From assembly GCF_019511645.1 (NCBI RefSeq), contig NZ_JAEUAX010000001.1, positions 310,001 through 374,000 of the forward strand: DNA of 64,000 nt, given 5' to 3'. Positions 29,056-38,324 of the stretch are shown in pieces. How positions within the stretch are numbered: position 1 is the stretch's first letter; each line of letters starts with the position of its first letter. The translations under genes were made by a program, and so were the position numbers. The notes beneath the pieces are model-generated. The model worked only from the letters and a program-made list of their open reading frames with translations. It was not told where the DNA came from and searched no databases. The DNA comes from Microbacterium ureisolvens (GTDB lineage Bacteria; Actinomycetota; Actinomycetes; Actinomycetales; Microbacteriaceae).

Positions 29056-31260
29056 CTAGAAGAGCCGCGGCAGGAAGTCGATGAGACCCTGCCACCACAC
29101 ATCGAAGCCGTGCGGTCCCGGAACGACCGTCTTCACCACAGGGATCCCGTTGGCACTCATCGAGGACTCGATGCCGTTGATCGCGTTGACGGCACCGGTG
29201 TCGACGTCGCCGGCGAACAGCGTGACGGACTTCGTCGTCGCGATGGCCGTCTGGCCTCCCGGCGTCGACGGATCGAGCGTCGCGGAGGTGAACGGCGGCG
29301 AGAACATTCCGAAGTGCGCGAACTGACCGGGGTGGTTCACTAGCGTGCCGTGCGTGAGGAACCCGCCCCACGACAGACCGGCCATCGCGCGCTTCGCCGG
29401 GTCATCCGACACGTTGTACTGGGACTTCACCAGCGGCATCACGTTGCCGGACAGCTCGTTCCAGATGTCGAAGGGCGCGCCCGAGTAGCCCGGCATCACC
29501 ACGACCATGGGCTTGATCTTTCCCTGCGCGTAGAGGTTGTCGAGGATCTGGCTGGCTCGACCGATTTCGGTCCAGGCGGCGTAATTCTGCCCGAAGCCGT
29601 GGTACAGGTAGAGCACAGGGTAGGGCTCGGCCCGGTCCGGGTCGTAGTCGACCGGCGTCCACACCTTGAGCTTCGAGGCTCCGAAGGCGCCGTTGTAACT
29701 GAGCGTCGTGAGCTCTCCGGTCTGGTCGGCCGGGGCATCCGCCAGCAGCGGGGTGCGCACGCCACCCGGGACGAACAGCTGGCTCTCCACGTTCACCACG
29801 TTCTTCGTGTCCTGAGGATCGTGGAACGAGACGCCGTCCACCTCGTAGCGCCAGTAGTAGTACCCGTCGATCGGTCCGATCGTGGTGCGCCACCGGTCAC
29901 CCTCCTTCGTGAGGGGGATGCGGAACCACTGACCGTTCGGGGCCCAGTCGCCCCACAGCACGACGTCCTTGGCGTTCGCCCACTGGGTGCCGGTTTCGAA
30001 CGTGACCATGCCGTTCTCGTCGATGCTCGGGGTGGTGATGCTCCCCGCTGCCGGCGCGGTGTAGGGCTCGGTCAGCTGTCGGTGACCCTCGCTGGGGCCG
30101 TGGTCCTTGACGCTCGGCTTGAAGGCCCGCGACGCGAAGTCGCGCAGGTTCTCACGCCAGGTGTCCCAGACCCCACCGGTCTCGGGATGCACGCCGTCGA
30201 ACTCCAGCCGGACGCCCGCCTGCTGGAGCGCGGTCATCGCCTCGTAGGTGCCGTTGTAGTTCGGATCGAGCGTGTTGCCGACGTAGAAGCGCAGCAGATC
30301 TGTCTTGGCGTTGATCTTGCGAGCCAGGTCCGCAGTGACGGCGGTGGTGTCGGACAGGTAGCCCGAGAGCGACCCGACTGAACCGAACACGCCGGGCTGA
30401 TCGGCCGCGAGTTCCAGCGCCTGCGACGCGCCTCGCCCGATTCCGGCGATCGCGTTCTCCTTCACCTTGCTCGAGACGTTGTATGCCGCCGTCACGGCGG
30501 GCACGATCCCGTCCAGGAGCTCGGCCCCGGAGCTCGTGTCACCGGCGTCGGCCATCACCACGACCATCGACGAGAGGTCGCCGTTCACAGCGAGGTTGTC
30601 GAGGATCTGGCGCGCACGACCGAGCTCGAGCCACTCGCGGAAGGACTGACCCTCGTCGGAGAGCAGGTACAGCACCGGCAGCGCCTTGGCAGGCTTGGCG
30701 GTGTACCCCGGCGGGGTCCACACCGCCACCGACCGCTCGGACTGTGTCACGGGCGACTGGTAGGTGAGTTCGGCCACCGCCCCGCCGCCCGTGGTGACGT
30801 CGTCCATCCAGGCGACCTCGGGTCCGGGGATGAAGAGCGTGTTCCAGTCGGGGTGCGACGTGACCTCGACAGGGGTGTCGGGGTTGCGGAAGGCGACCCT
30901 CGATCGGTCGGCCATCGTGGCGACGTACTGGTAGTAGTACAGGCCGGGCTGGAGCGGCCCGATGTTCGCGGCGCAGTTCGAGCCGCTCGCGTCGAGCCCC
31001 ATCCTCGCCCATGTGTTCGATGGTCCGAAGTTTCCCTCGATCTCCGCGCCGGCACCGGTCGAATTGCCGCACGCATTCGAGGGAACGCTCGATTTGGGGA
31101 CCGTGAAGCGGTGATAGATCCCGGATTGCGACTCCCACGGATCAGGAGCGGCTGAGGCTGGGGCCGCCGTCAGTGCTACGAGCGATGCAGCGAGTACCAG
31201 TCCGGTCGCTGCGCGAGCTCGCAGGCCGCGCAGCCACCCAACCTCGGATTCATTCTTCAT
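29056..31260 (-). CDS. Secreted tandem esterase (two E-set plus esterase units, N-terminal unit degenerate)
   Basis: The 734-aa precursor has a Sec signal peptide (cleavage near ASAA-PDP, about 38). It is built as E-set (45-150), esterase D-like alpha/beta hydrolase (165-385), E-set (405-500), esterase (505-734). The second hydrolase has an intact nucleophile GLSWGG (S630) and histidine GPHGFDVWW (H717). In the first, the nucleophile site reads GIGRGA, with Gly at 275, and the histidine region reads TGGVWDTW with no His, so it is probably non-catalytic. Relatives are feruloyl/acetyl xylan and enterochelin-type esterases. The start at 31260 is supported by GAAAGG; ATG at 31293 is less likely. 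Confidence 0.87.
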   Translation of the reverse strand: MKNESEVGWLRGLRARAATGLVLAASLVALTAAPASAAPDPWESQSGIYHRFTVPKSSVPSNACGNSTGAGAEIEGNFGPSNTWARMGLDASGSNCAANIGPLQPGLYYYQYVATMADRSRVAFRNPDTPVEVTSHPDWNTLFIPGPEVAWMDDVTTGGGAVAELTYQSPVTQSERSVAVWTPPGYTAKPAKALPVLYLLSDEGQSFREWLELGRARQILDNLAVNGDLSSMVVVMADAGDTSSGAELLDGIVPAVTAAYNVSSKVKENAIAGIGRGASQALELAADQPGVFGSVGSLSGYLSDTTAVTADLARKINAKTDLLRFYVGNTLDPNYNGTYEAMTALQQAGVRLEFDGVHPETGGVWDTWRENLRDFASRAFKPSVKDHGPSEGHRQLTEPYTAPAAGSITTPSIDENGMVTFETGTQWANAKDVVLWGDWAPNGQWFRIPLTKEGDRWRTTIGPIDGYYYWRYEVDGVSFHDPQDTKNVVNVESQLFVPGGVRTPLLADAPADQTGELTTLSYNGAFGASKLKVWTPVDYDPDRAEPYPVLYLYHGFGQNYAAWTEIGRASQILDNLYAQGKIKPMVVVMPGYSGAPFDIWNELSGNVMPLVKSQYNVSDDPAKRAMAGLSWGGFLTHGTLVNHPGQFAHFGMFSPPFTSATLDPSTPGGQTAIATTKSVTLFAGDVDTGAVNAINGIESSMSANGIPVVKTVVPGPHGFDVWWQGLIDFLPRLF

Positions 31261-31356
31261 TGAACAGCCTTTCTTCGAAGGACGCAGCGGCAACCCGCAA
31301 CCGCCGCTCGGCGCACGCTTCCGGAGAGCAGCCGTCTGTGGCTGGCTCTCAGGTAG

Positions 31357-31393
31357 TACACCGGTGTAGTACCGCCGAAATTACACCGGTGTA
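31357..31393. promoter_or_regulatory. Two TACACCGGTGTA operators on the esterase promoter
   Basis: Identical perfect 12-bp palindromes lie at 31357-31368 and 31382-31393, centres 25 bp apart. On the minus strand a -35 TTGCAA (31402-31407), an 18-bp spacer and a -10 TAATTT (31378-31383) can be read; one palindrome lies within the spacer and overlaps the -10, the other falls at about the start site. This is a classic repressor layout, and the adjacent LacI-family protein is the natural candidate. Confidence 0.75.
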
Positions 31394-31503
31394 CTACAAC
31401 GTTGCAATACCGAATCGGCGATCCGAAGCTGCCGAACCGTGTCGTTCCGATCGGCAGAGATCAGTTGTTCCGGGCAGGCGCGCGGCAACCCCGGGCAGGC
31501 GGA

Positions 31504-31779
31504 TCAGCCCCCGAGCTCGTCCCTCAGTGCCTGGTTCTCATCCTGGAGCTCGAGCACACGAAGCACGCCCTCGAGGTTGACCCCTTCGGCACGCAGCGCT
31601 GTGATGCGCTGAAGACGTGCGAGATCGTCGTCGCTGTAGCGCCGAGTACCGCCCTGAGTTCGTGAGGGGGTGAGCAGCCCCTTGCTCTCGAAGAGTCGCA
31701 GGCTGGCCTCCGGCACGCCGAGCAGGTCTGCGGCCACAGCGATGCCATAGAGCGGGGTCGAGGAGTCGCGGTCGGGCAT
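31504..31779 (-). CDS. MerR-family regulator, HspR-like (91 aa)
   Basis: The short protein has the MerR winged helix YGIAVAADLLGVPEASLRLFESKGLL with the TQGGTRRYSDDDLARLQRI wing, then a short coiled coil (VLELQDENQALRDELGG). It has no effector domain, like HspR, but is not linked to a dnaK operon. AGGAA precedes the ATG. On its upstream side are direct repeats GTTGTA-GATTT-GTTGTA, a possible autoregulatory site. Targets are unknown. Confidence 0.88.
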   Translation of the reverse strand: MPDRDSSTPLYGIAVAADLLGVPEASLRLFESKGLLTPSRTQGGTRRYSDDDLARLQRITALRAEGVNLEGVLRVLELQDENQALRDELGG

Positions 31780-31825
31780 TCTGAGAGTTTCCTGTGAGGG
31801 CGTTGCAGCGCGATTCGACGTGAGT

Positions 31826-31842
31826 TACAACAAATCTACAAC
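31826..31842. repeat. AT-rich direct-repeat element, copy A
   Basis: TACAACAAATCTACAAC. Read on the minus strand it is two GTTGTA-type half sites 11 bp apart, directly upstream of the merR-type gene. A copy with 15 of 17 identical bases lies at 61429-61445. It is probably a regulatory site. Confidence 0.45.
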
Positions 31843-31916
31843 ACGAGTCGCAGATTATATGCGTGCCAGTGTGACGGCTTCAGTTCTCGGGTTCAGCGGA
31901 GAAGAGGTGGTCCTCG

Positions 31917-32192
31917 ATGATGCTCGTTGCGGCGCGCGCCGAAGTGCCGTATACGCACGGATCGGAAGGTGGCGTCTGCGCCGACCAGCGATGGTTCGAC
32001 GAGGAGTTCTTCCGCATCGTCCGGCGGTCGTTCGCCGAGCGGAGGGCGACGTCATCGATCGCATTGCCGGCGCACACCGCCATCGTCCGTGCCGCTGCGC
32101 CGACGCTCCTGTCCATCCCGGCCGCTGACCGGGGCATTCCTCGTGCCCGGGTCCGTTCGCCTCCGCCGCAGAAGACCAGCCCGCAGGTCTGA
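31917..32192 (+). CDS. Possible small protein (91 aa), doubtful
   Basis: A weakly supported ORF within the gene-poor interval 31780-32298. GAGG at 31904 is a possible ribosome binding site and an AT-rich TTATAT at 31855 could serve as a -10. The first half (CADQRWFDEEFFRIVRRSFAE) looks protein-like; the second is Pro/Arg-rich. I recognise no family. The remainder of the interval (31843-31916, 32193-32298) shows no convincing gene on either strand. Confidence 0.3.
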   Translation: MMLVAARAEVPYTHGSEGGVCADQRWFDEEFFRIVRRSFAERRATSSIALPAHTAIVRAAAPTLLSIPAADRGIPRARVRSPPPQKTSPQV

Positions 32193-32298
32193 AGATTCAA
32201 TGAGGCCCAGGGCTTCGACGATCGATGCCTGGGCCACCCCGTGGTGCTGGTCGCAACCTCCGCGGCCAGCACCACGCGCGGAAACGAATGGAGCCATC

Positions 32299-32589
32299 AT
32301 GGATTTCGGTCCCCAGCCTAGATTCGAGGCGAAGCAGCTCAGCGATCTGGAGTGGGTGCTTCACGATCTCGCGTACGACGAGAGCGATCCCCGCCGAGTG
32401 ATCGCCCACATTTGGCAGGCCGACCCCGACGAGTACGAAGTGACGTGGGTGCGGGGGCTTCCCCTTGACCGCTGGTATCACTCGATCCACTCCGTGCTGG
32501 AGGATGTGGTCGCCCTCACGCCGAACAGGACGAAGCCGATCCCGATCCCGCACCGGCCGCCGACGACGAGCCTGGCGGTGGCCGTCTAG
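32299..32589 (+). CDS. Conserved-type hypothetical protein (96 aa)
   Basis: Starts at ATG 32299 with TGGAG upstream. The product begins MDFGPQPRFEAKQLSDLEWV and contains HDLAYDESDPRRVIAHIWQ and DEYEVTWVRGLPLDRWYHS, then a proline-rich basic tail (PIPIPHRPP). The pattern resembles small single-domain actinobacterial hypotheticals I have seen without a function. It is soluble. It converges on the nickel permease gene across a perfect hairpin. Confidence 0.72.
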   Translation: MDFGPQPRFEAKQLSDLEWVLHDLAYDESDPRRVIAHIWQADPDEYEVTWVRGLPLDRWYHSIHSVLEDVVALTPNRTKPIPIPHRPPTTSLAVAV

Positions 32590-32591
32590 CG

Positions 32592-32620
32592 GCCACGAGG
32601 TCACGCCGTGACCTCGTGGC
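32592..32620. terminator. Near-perfect palindromic hairpin between convergent genes
   Basis: Arms of 14 bp at 32592-32605 and 32607-32620 are exact complements with a single base between them. The element starts two bases after the plus-strand stop and contains the stop of the minus-strand nickel permease. There is no T-tract. Confidence 0.65.
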
Positions 32621-33608
32621 GTGAGCGGGCGAAGATCCAGCTCGTGAGCCACCCGATGAGAAGCATTGCCGCGATGATCAGCCCGAAGGAGTCGAGGTTC
32701 GTCGCGGCGACGGCCTCCACGGGCGCCCACCGGACTCCCGCGGAGTCCACCAGCACACCGCACAAGCCGACTGTGCCGACGATGAACGCGACGCCGACCG
32801 AGAGAAGGATGAGTGCGGCGTTGTAGCGGCTCCGCCGCTCGGGGCTATCCGCCGACCACCGATAGAGCCTCGCCGTGCTGATGCTGTTGATGCCGTCGCA
32901 CGTCACCATCCCCGCCGTGAACAGCAGCGGCAGAACAATGGCGGCGTACCACGGCATGACGACGCCCGCCCCGCCGGCGATCAGAAGCAGCGTGATGGTG
33001 GATGCGGTGTCGAACCCGAGCCCGAACAGCACGCCGACGACGAACATCTTCCACGGGGCATCCAGCGTGGCGGCGGCGCGTGTGATCACCAGAGACACGG
33101 CGCCGCCACGCAGTGGCCTCACCCCGCTGGAGCCGCCCGCGCGTGCCCGACGGAGAACGCGGACCAGGATGACGAGGTTCGCCGTCGCCATGGAGAGGAG
33201 GAAGACGCTCGACACCGTCGGGCCCCACACCCCGGTGAAGAGGGCCAGGGGGGAATCCTCCGCGCCGATCTGGGAGGTGAGGGCTCCGACGCCGGCCGTC
33301 ACGAGGCCGACGGCGGCCAGAACCACCGTGGAATGTCCCAGCGCGAACCACAGGCCGACGCTCGAGGGGTCCTTCCCGTCGTCCACCAGCTTGCGGCTGG
33401 TGTTGTCGATGGCGGCGATGTGGTCGGCGTCGAACGCATGGCGCATGCCGAGGACGAAGGCGGTGACGGCAAGCCCCACGCCGAAGGTGGATGTGCCGGC
33501 CTGATACCCGCCCGGCAGCACCACTGTCGCGAACAGCGCCCAACTGACGATCAGGAGCGCACCCGCGACGATCAGCACCCGGCGTGCTGTCGGTGTCATT
33601 TGCTTCAT
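32601..33608 (-). CDS. Nickel/cobalt permease (NiCoT, HoxN/NixA family)
   Basis: A 335-aa integral membrane protein with eight hydrophobic segments. The metal-binding signature HX4DH is seen as GMRHAFDADHIAAIDN (H57, D62, H63), with the second family block GLGFDTASTI and a third with LFTAGMVTCDGINS. It imports Ni2+ and is the last gene of the urease operon, so it supplies metal to the enzyme. GGAG lies six bases before the ATG at 33608; the longer open frame upstream overlaps ureD and is not coding. Confidence 0.93.
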   Translation of the reverse strand: MKQMTPTARRVLIVAGALLIVSWALFATVVLPGGYQAGTSTFGVGLAVTAFVLGMRHAFDADHIAAIDNTSRKLVDDGKDPSSVGLWFALGHSTVVLAAVGLVTAGVGALTSQIGAEDSPLALFTGVWGPTVSSVFLLSMATANLVILVRVLRRARAGGSSGVRPLRGGAVSLVITRAAATLDAPWKMFVVGVLFGLGFDTASTITLLLIAGGAGVVMPWYAAIVLPLLFTAGMVTCDGINSISTARLYRWSADSPERRSRYNAALILLSVGVAFIVGTVGLCGVLVDSAGVRWAPVEAVAATNLDSFGLIIAAMLLIGWLTSWIFARSRHEVTA

Positions 33609-33669
33609 GGATGCTCCGTTCCTGCCCGATTCGGTGGCGGCGGGTCCTGCGGCCGCGCGGGGCCGCGCG

Positions 33670-34401
33670 TCATACGACACGCGCGGGCTCCCGGTCGTGC
33701 CGAGCTGCGCCGCTGACGAGTCCGCCCAGTGGGCTGTCGTGGGCGGCATCGCCGAGGTAGCGCACCACCGTTCCTCCTCGGTCGAGCTCGAGCCGGGTCG
33801 CACCCGGGACGTCGGCGACACATGCCTGGTCGCCGACGGCGATGACGCTGTCCATCACCCGATTCGCGCCGAGGATGCCGGGGACCGGGGAGTCGCCCCG
33901 TACCTCGAGGGTCTCTCTCACGAGCGGGCCGATCGCGTCGGAGACGTCCGTGTCCGCCCTGAGCCGGCCTCCGCGCTCCCCGGTACGGCCGAGGACGAGG
34001 GTCTCGCGCAGGAATGCCGACGAACCGGGGGCGAGCGTGATGGTCAGGGAACGCGTGAGGGAGCCGGCATCCGTGATCACGGTCGGAAGACCGTCCCAGG
34101 CGAGGTGTGCGCCGGCCTCGAGGTCCACCCGGGCGTGCCACTGCGACGCTTCGCCCACCTCCGCAGCACGCCCGTAGACGACGAGACCGCCGATGTCGAC
34201 GAGGCGGAGAGTGCATCCCGCGCCGACGGCGATCTCGATCCGCACGTCATCGCCGGGAAGCAGCATGGCGCGTCCAGCGACCAGTGCCACCTCGACGAAC
34301 CGTCCCTGTCGCCGCACCAGCCGCGGCACGACGAGTTCACCCCCCAGTGCGAACGAGACGGCGTCGCCCCGGGGCGAGATGTCGACGACGGTGGGCTTCA
34401 C
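33670..34401 (-). CDS. ureD: Urease accessory protein UreD
   Basis: A 243-aa chaperone that binds apo-urease with UreF and UreG for nickel insertion. Family features are [45 protein letters not shown], and [22 protein letters not shown]. The start is a GTG at 34401 in a GTGA overlap with the ureG stop, so it depends on ureG translation. It lies at the 3' side of the operon, before the nickel permease. Confidence 0.9.
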   Translation of the reverse strand: MKPTVVDISPRGDAVSFALGGELVVPRLVRRQGRFVEVALVAGRAMLLPGDDVRIEIAVGAGCTLRLVDIGGLVVYGRAAEVGEASQWHARVDLEAGAHLAWDGLPTVITDAGSLTRSLTITLAPGSSAFLRETLVLGRTGERGGRLRADTDVSDAIGPLVRETLEVRGDSPVPGILGANRVMDSVIAVGDQACVADVPGATRLELDRGGTVVRYLGDAAHDSPLGGLVSGAARHDREPARVV

Positions 34402-35180
34402 GGGTGCACGTGATCGGCGTGGCTGTGCTCGGCGTCGCCGGTCGCATGCGCGTGCGGTGCCGCGCCGTCCTCGTGCGTGTGGAGGAAACCCGTCCCGTCC
34501 TCGTCGGCGTGGAAGTGCGGTGCCATCGGACCCGGGTCCTGCGGGATGTGAGAGCCGGCGCGGTGCGCGGCGAGCACGGTGAGCACCCACGCGCGCAGCG
34601 CGGCGACCGACGCGGCGTCGGTGCGTGAGAGGGCGAGCACCGGTCGGTCGTCGCGTGCCGCGGTCGCATCGGCGACCATCTGCGGGACGTCCACGCCGAC
34701 GTAGGGGGCGAGGTCGGTCTTGTTGACGACCAGGAGGTCGGCGCGGCCGATGCCGGGTCCGCCCTTGCGGGCGACGTCGCCGCCGCCGGCGACGTCGAGC
34801 ACGAAGATCTGCGCGTCGACCAAGGCGGGCGAGAAGGTGGCGGTGAGGTTGTCGCCGCCGGACTCGATCACGACCATGTCCAGCGGCGCGAACGCGCGTT
34901 CGAGGTCTTCGGCGGCAAGGAGGTTGGCGGTGACGTCGTCGCGGATCGCGGTGTGCGGGCACGCGCCGGTCTCGACCGCGACGATGCGCTCGGGCTCGAG
35001 CACACCCGCGGAGCGGAGGAAGCGAGCATCCTCGTCCGTGTAGATGTCGTTGGTGATGACGCCGATGCGGATCTCGTCGGCGAGGGCGCGGCAGATCGTC
35101 GCGATGAGCGATGACTTGCCGGTGCCGACGGGGCCGGCGACGCCGAGACGAAGGGCGCGGGATGCTGCGGATTCAGGCAC
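34398..35180 (-). CDS. ureG: Urease accessory GTPase UreG with C-terminal His-rich tail
   Basis: A 260-aa SIMIBI GTPase that powers nickel delivery. P-loop GPVGTGKSS (16-24), the nickel-binding CPH (74-76), IESGGDNL and NKTDL are all present. The core ends at about 205; the last 40 residues carry ten histidines in HxH pairs (222-259), forming a likely Ni store. In most UreG proteins a His-rich stretch, when present, is at the N-terminus. No ureE gene is in the operon, so this tail may replace UreE (inference). It overlaps ureF by 8 bp. Confidence 0.95.
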   Translation of the reverse strand: MPESAASRALRLGVAGPVGTGKSSLIATICRALADEIRIGVITNDIYTDEDARFLRSAGVLEPERIVAVETGACPHTAIRDDVTANLLAAEDLERAFAPLDMVVIESGGDNLTATFSPALVDAQIFVLDVAGGGDVARKGGPGIGRADLLVVNKTDLAPYVGVDVPQMVADATAARDDRPVLALSRTDAASVAALRAWVLTVLAAHRAGSHIPQDPGPMAPHFHADEDGTGFLHTHEDGAAPHAHATGDAEHSHADHVHP

Positions 35181-35847
35181 GGAAGAGCCTCCTGGTGGAT
35201 CGCGCGTGGGCCTCGGCCCACGCTTCGGATTGTGGTGCGGTGAGTGCGGGGATGTCGGCGGGGTCGGTGATCGCGGCGATCGCGGGCAGGCGGTCCTCGA
35301 CGCCGCTGCACAGCTCGACCACGAGCGACACGAGGTCGAGCGGATCGCGCGGCTCGAGCTTGAGGATGGCGGCCGCCGCCGCCTGCATGTCTTCGTAGAC
35401 GACGAGCCGCGCCAGTTCGAGCGCGGGCACGTCGAGCCCGGCAGCGATCACGCCGAGCACGCAAGGACGTGGCGGCGGCACCGGGCGCTCCCGCCACGCG
35501 GCGATGACCTCGTCGCCCGGGAGCAGCGTGCCGCCCACGCGCAGGTACCCTCGCGCGAGCACGCGTGCGGCGTCCCGCAGGGCTCGGCTCGGGGTGCGCG
35601 CGGCCCACGCGGCCTCGACGGTGTCGAGATCGCCGCCCGAGAGGCGGGCGGACCGCGCGGCGACGGCGGTGCCCGCTTCGACGAGGGTCGTCCTCGCGGC
35701 CCTGCCGTGCAGGAACGCACCCAGGTGCCCAGCATCCACCCCTGCCGTCACCGCGGGCTCGACTCCCGCCGAATGCGCGTGACCACCCGAAGGCAGCCGC
35801 GCGTCGGCCAGCAGCAGTGCGGCGGTGGAAGCGGCGAGGGGCGGCAT
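35173..35847 (-). CDS. ureF: Urease accessory protein UreF
   Basis: A 224-aa all-helical protein that bridges UreD and UreG. It begins [32 protein letters not shown], the typical UreF N-terminus (LPSGGF/HxHSxGxE). A TGATG junction with ureC sets the start at 35847. The extreme C-terminus (STRRLFRA) keeps the arginine-rich end known in UreF. Confidence 0.9.
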   Translation of the reverse strand: MPPLAASTAALLLADARLPSGGHAHSAGVEPAVTAGVDAGHLGAFLHGRAARTTLVEAGTAVAARSARLSGGDLDTVEAAWAARTPSRALRDAARVLARGYLRVGGTLLPGDEVIAAWRERPVPPPRPCVLGVIAAGLDVPALELARLVVYEDMQAAAAAILKLEPRDPLDLVSLVVELCSGVEDRLPAIAAITDPADIPALTAPQSEAWAEAHARSTRRLFRA

Positions 35848-37550
35848 CAGAAGAGCTGGTAGAGCTGGGCCAGGGGCAGGCGGGCGGCCGGAGCCGGCTC
35901 CACGCGGTCGCCGTCGATCGAGATGTCGAACGTGTCGGGGCGGATGTCGATGCGGGGGAGCGCGTCGTTGTTGCGCATGTCGGCTTTGCCGATGTCGCGC
36001 GTCGAGCGCAGCGGCAGCAGGCGGCGCGTGAGCCCCAGGCGCTCCTCGAGGCCGGCATCCAGGGCCGCGGGCGCGACGAACGAGACCGAGAGGGAACCGC
36101 CGATCGCGTCCGCGAACGAGGGGCGCATCAGCACCGGCTGCGGTGTCGGGATCGAGGCGTTCGGATCCCCGAGCGCCCCCCACACCAGCCCGCCGCCCTT
36201 CACGACGACGCTCGGGCGGAACCCGAAGAAGCGCGGATCCCACAGGACGAGGTCGGCGAGCTTTCCGACCTCGACCGAGCCGACCTCAGCGTCGATGCCG
36301 TGAGCGATCGCCGGGTTGACGGTGTACTTGGCCACGTACCGGCGCGCTCGCTCGTTGTCGGCCGGAAGGCCGTTTCCGAGCGGACCGCGGCGGGCCTTCA
36401 TGACATGCGCGACCTGCCACGTGCGCGTGACCACCTCTCCGATGCGGCCCATCGCCTGGGCGTCGGAAGAGGTGATCGAGATCGCGCCCATGTCGTGGAG
36501 GATGTCTTCCGCGGCGATCGTCGTGGCCCGGATGCGGGACTCCGCGAACGCGAGATCCTCGGGAACGCCGGGGTTGAGGTGATGGCAGACCATCAGCATG
36601 TCGAGGTGCTCGGCCACCGTGTTCACCGTGTGCGGCAGCGTCGGGTTCGTCGACCCCGGGATGACGTAGGGCAGGCTCGCGATCGACAGGATGTCGGGAG
36701 CGTGCCCACCGCCGGCTCCCTCGACATGGAAGGCGTGGATGCTGCGTCCCGCCATCGCCGCGATGCTCGACTCGACGAACCCGGCCTCGTTCAGGGAATC
36801 GCTGTGCAGCGCGACCTGCAGGCCCCACTCCTCGGCGGCACGGAGGCTGGCGTCGATCGCGGCGGGGGTGGAGCCCCAGTCCTCGTGGACCTTGTAGCCG
36901 GCCGCGCCGGCCAGAACCTGCTCTTCGAAGGCCGCCGCCGACACCGTGTTGCCCTTCCCGAGCAGCAGGACGTTCACCGGAAGCCGATCGAGCGAGCGGT
37001 GCATGTGCTCGAGGTGCCACGCACCGGGCGTCACCGTCGTCGCCTTCGACCCCTCCGATGGACCCGTTCCGCCGCCCACGATCGTCGTGATGCCGGCCGC
37101 GAGCGCCTCGTGGATCTGCGACGGGGAGAGCAGGTGCACGTGGGAGTCGATGGCGCCGGCGGTGAGGATCTTCCCCTCGCCCGAGATCACATCGGTGGAG
37201 GGGCCGATGACGAGCCGCGGGTCGACGCCGTCGGCGATGTCGGGGTTGCCCGCCCTCCCGATGCCGACGATGCGGCCGTCCCGGATTCCGACATCCGCGC
37301 GTACGACTCCCCACCAGTCGAGGATCACCGCGTTGGTGATGACCGTGTCGAGTGCCCCGTCGGCGCGCGAAACGATGCTCTGCGCCATCGACTCGCGGAT
37401 CGACTTGCCTCCGCCGAACACCGCCTCCTCGCCACCGACGGTGAGGTCGTCCTCGAGCTCGATCCACAGGTCGGTGTCGCCGAGGCGGACCTGGTCTCCC
37501 GTCGTCGGCCCGTAGATCCGCGCGTATCGCTCGCGGTCGATGCGCACCAT
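35847..37550 (-). CDS. ureC: Urease subunit alpha
   Basis: A 567-aa amidohydrolase that hydrolyses urea to ammonia and carbamate. All nickel-site residues are visible: H137 and H139 in IDSHVHLL, the carbamylated lysine K220 in [14 protein letters not shown]249 in ALHSDSLN, H275 in [15 protein letters not shown], and the downstream aspartate in [12 protein letters not shown]. The catalytic His lies in MVCHHLN. Length is standard. It is preceded by ureB with a 1-base overlap. Confidence 0.98.
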   Translation of the reverse strand: MVRIDRERYARIYGPTTGDQVRLGDTDLWIELEDDLTVGGEEAVFGGGKSIRESMAQSIVSRADGALDTVITNAVILDWWGVVRADVGIRDGRIVGIGRAGNPDIADGVDPRLVIGPSTDVISGEGKILTAGAIDSHVHLLSPSQIHEALAAGITTIVGGGTGPSEGSKATTVTPGAWHLEHMHRSLDRLPVNVLLLGKGNTVSAAAFEEQVLAGAAGYKVHEDWGSTPAAIDASLRAAEEWGLQVALHSDSLNEAGFVESSIAAMAGRSIHAFHVEGAGGGHAPDILSIASLPYVIPGSTNPTLPHTVNTVAEHLDMLMVCHHLNPGVPEDLAFAESRIRATTIAAEDILHDMGAISITSSDAQAMGRIGEVVTRTWQVAHVMKARRGPLGNGLPADNERARRYVAKYTVNPAIAHGIDAEVGSVEVGKLADLVLWDPRFFGFRPSVVVKGGGLVWGALGDPNASIPTPQPVLMRPSFADAIGGSLSVSFVAPAALDAGLEERLGLTRRLLPLRSTRDIGKADMRNNDALPRIDIRPDTFDISIDGDRVEPAPAARLPLAQLYQLF

Positions 37551-37885
37551 CAGCGGATCTCCTCCGTCGAGCGGATCCGGATGCCTGCAACACGTCGGCT
37601 TCCGCGCAGTGAGACTGCGGCGACGCGCTTGGACACCCCGGGCTCGAATCGCTCGGATGTACCCGAGGGGATGTCCAGGCGGAAACCGGCAGCCGCCGAG
37701 CGATCGAACTCGAGCGCCGCGTTCACGTCGGGCAGGTGGATGTGCGAGCCGATCTGCACCGGCCGGTCGCCCGTGTTGAGGATCACGAGCTCCAGCCGCT
37801 CGTCATCGGCGCGATCCGCGTTCAGCTCGATCCATCCGGGCCTGACGCGGACGGCGCCGGGGCCGGATGCTGTACCTGATGCCAT
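37550..37885 (-). CDS. ureB: Urease subunit beta
   Basis: A 111-aa beta-rich structural subunit. It has [46 protein letters not shown] and [15 protein letters not shown], matching UreB. GAGGAG lies before the ATG at 37885. The N-terminus is a few residues longer than usual ([17 protein letters not shown]). Confidence 0.95.
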   Translation of the reverse strand: MASGTASGPGAVRVRPGWIELNADRADDERLELVILNTGDRPVQIGSHIHLPDVNAALEFDRSAAAGFRLDIPSGTSERFEPGVSKRVAAVSLRGSRRVAGIRIRSTEEIR

Positions 37886-37894
37886 GGCAGCTCC

Positions 37895-38197
37895 TCAGTC
37901 GATCGGGTGGTGGAGGGTGACGAGCTTGCGCCCGTCGGGGAAAGTCGCCTCGACCTGTACGTCGGCGAGCATGTCGGCGACGCCGTCCATCACGTCTTCA
38001 CGTCTCAGCACGGTGCGCCCCTCGGTCATCAGCTGAGCCACCTCCGCGCCGTCGCGGGCGCGCTCGATGACCCAGGTGGACAGCAGCGCGACTGCCTCCG
38101 GATGGTTGAGCTTGACGCCGCGCTCCCTCCGGTCGCGCGCCACCATGCCCGCCACCGCGAGCAACAGCTTCTCCGTGTCTGCGGGTGACAGGTGCAT
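37895..38197 (-). CDS. ureA: Urease subunit gamma
   Basis: A 100-aa helical subunit starting [20 protein letters not shown], with [21 protein letters not shown] and [18 protein letters not shown], then [20 protein letters not shown]. It is the first gene of the urease operon ureABCFGD-nickel permease. GAGAGGGGGC lies upstream of the ATG. Confidence 0.96.
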   Translation of the reverse strand: MHLSPADTEKLLLAVAGMVARDRRERGVKLNHPEAVALLSTWVIERARDGAEVAQLMTEGRTVLRREDVMDGVADMLADVQVEATFPDGRKLVTLHHPID

Positions 38198-38324
38198 GCG
38201 AGCCCCCTCTCGTCGATGTCAGAAGTCTGCCACTGAGTTGAAGGGATGATGTTCTTCCGCGCGCGCGTAGGACGCCGAAATTGCCGGAAAATCAAGGCAA
38301 AGAGAGGCATGGGCCGGGCGACTG

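Noticed and set aside
31820..32128. 102-codon ORF (and minus-strand ORFs 31880-32275, 32052-32300)
   Set aside because: No ribosome binding site, Arg-rich shadow composition, and mutually overlapping; none preferred as a gene.
25892..32600. Integrated island using tRNA-Ala as attachment site
   Set aside because: I found no integrase and no second copy of the tRNA 3' end in the window, so an insertion is not supported.
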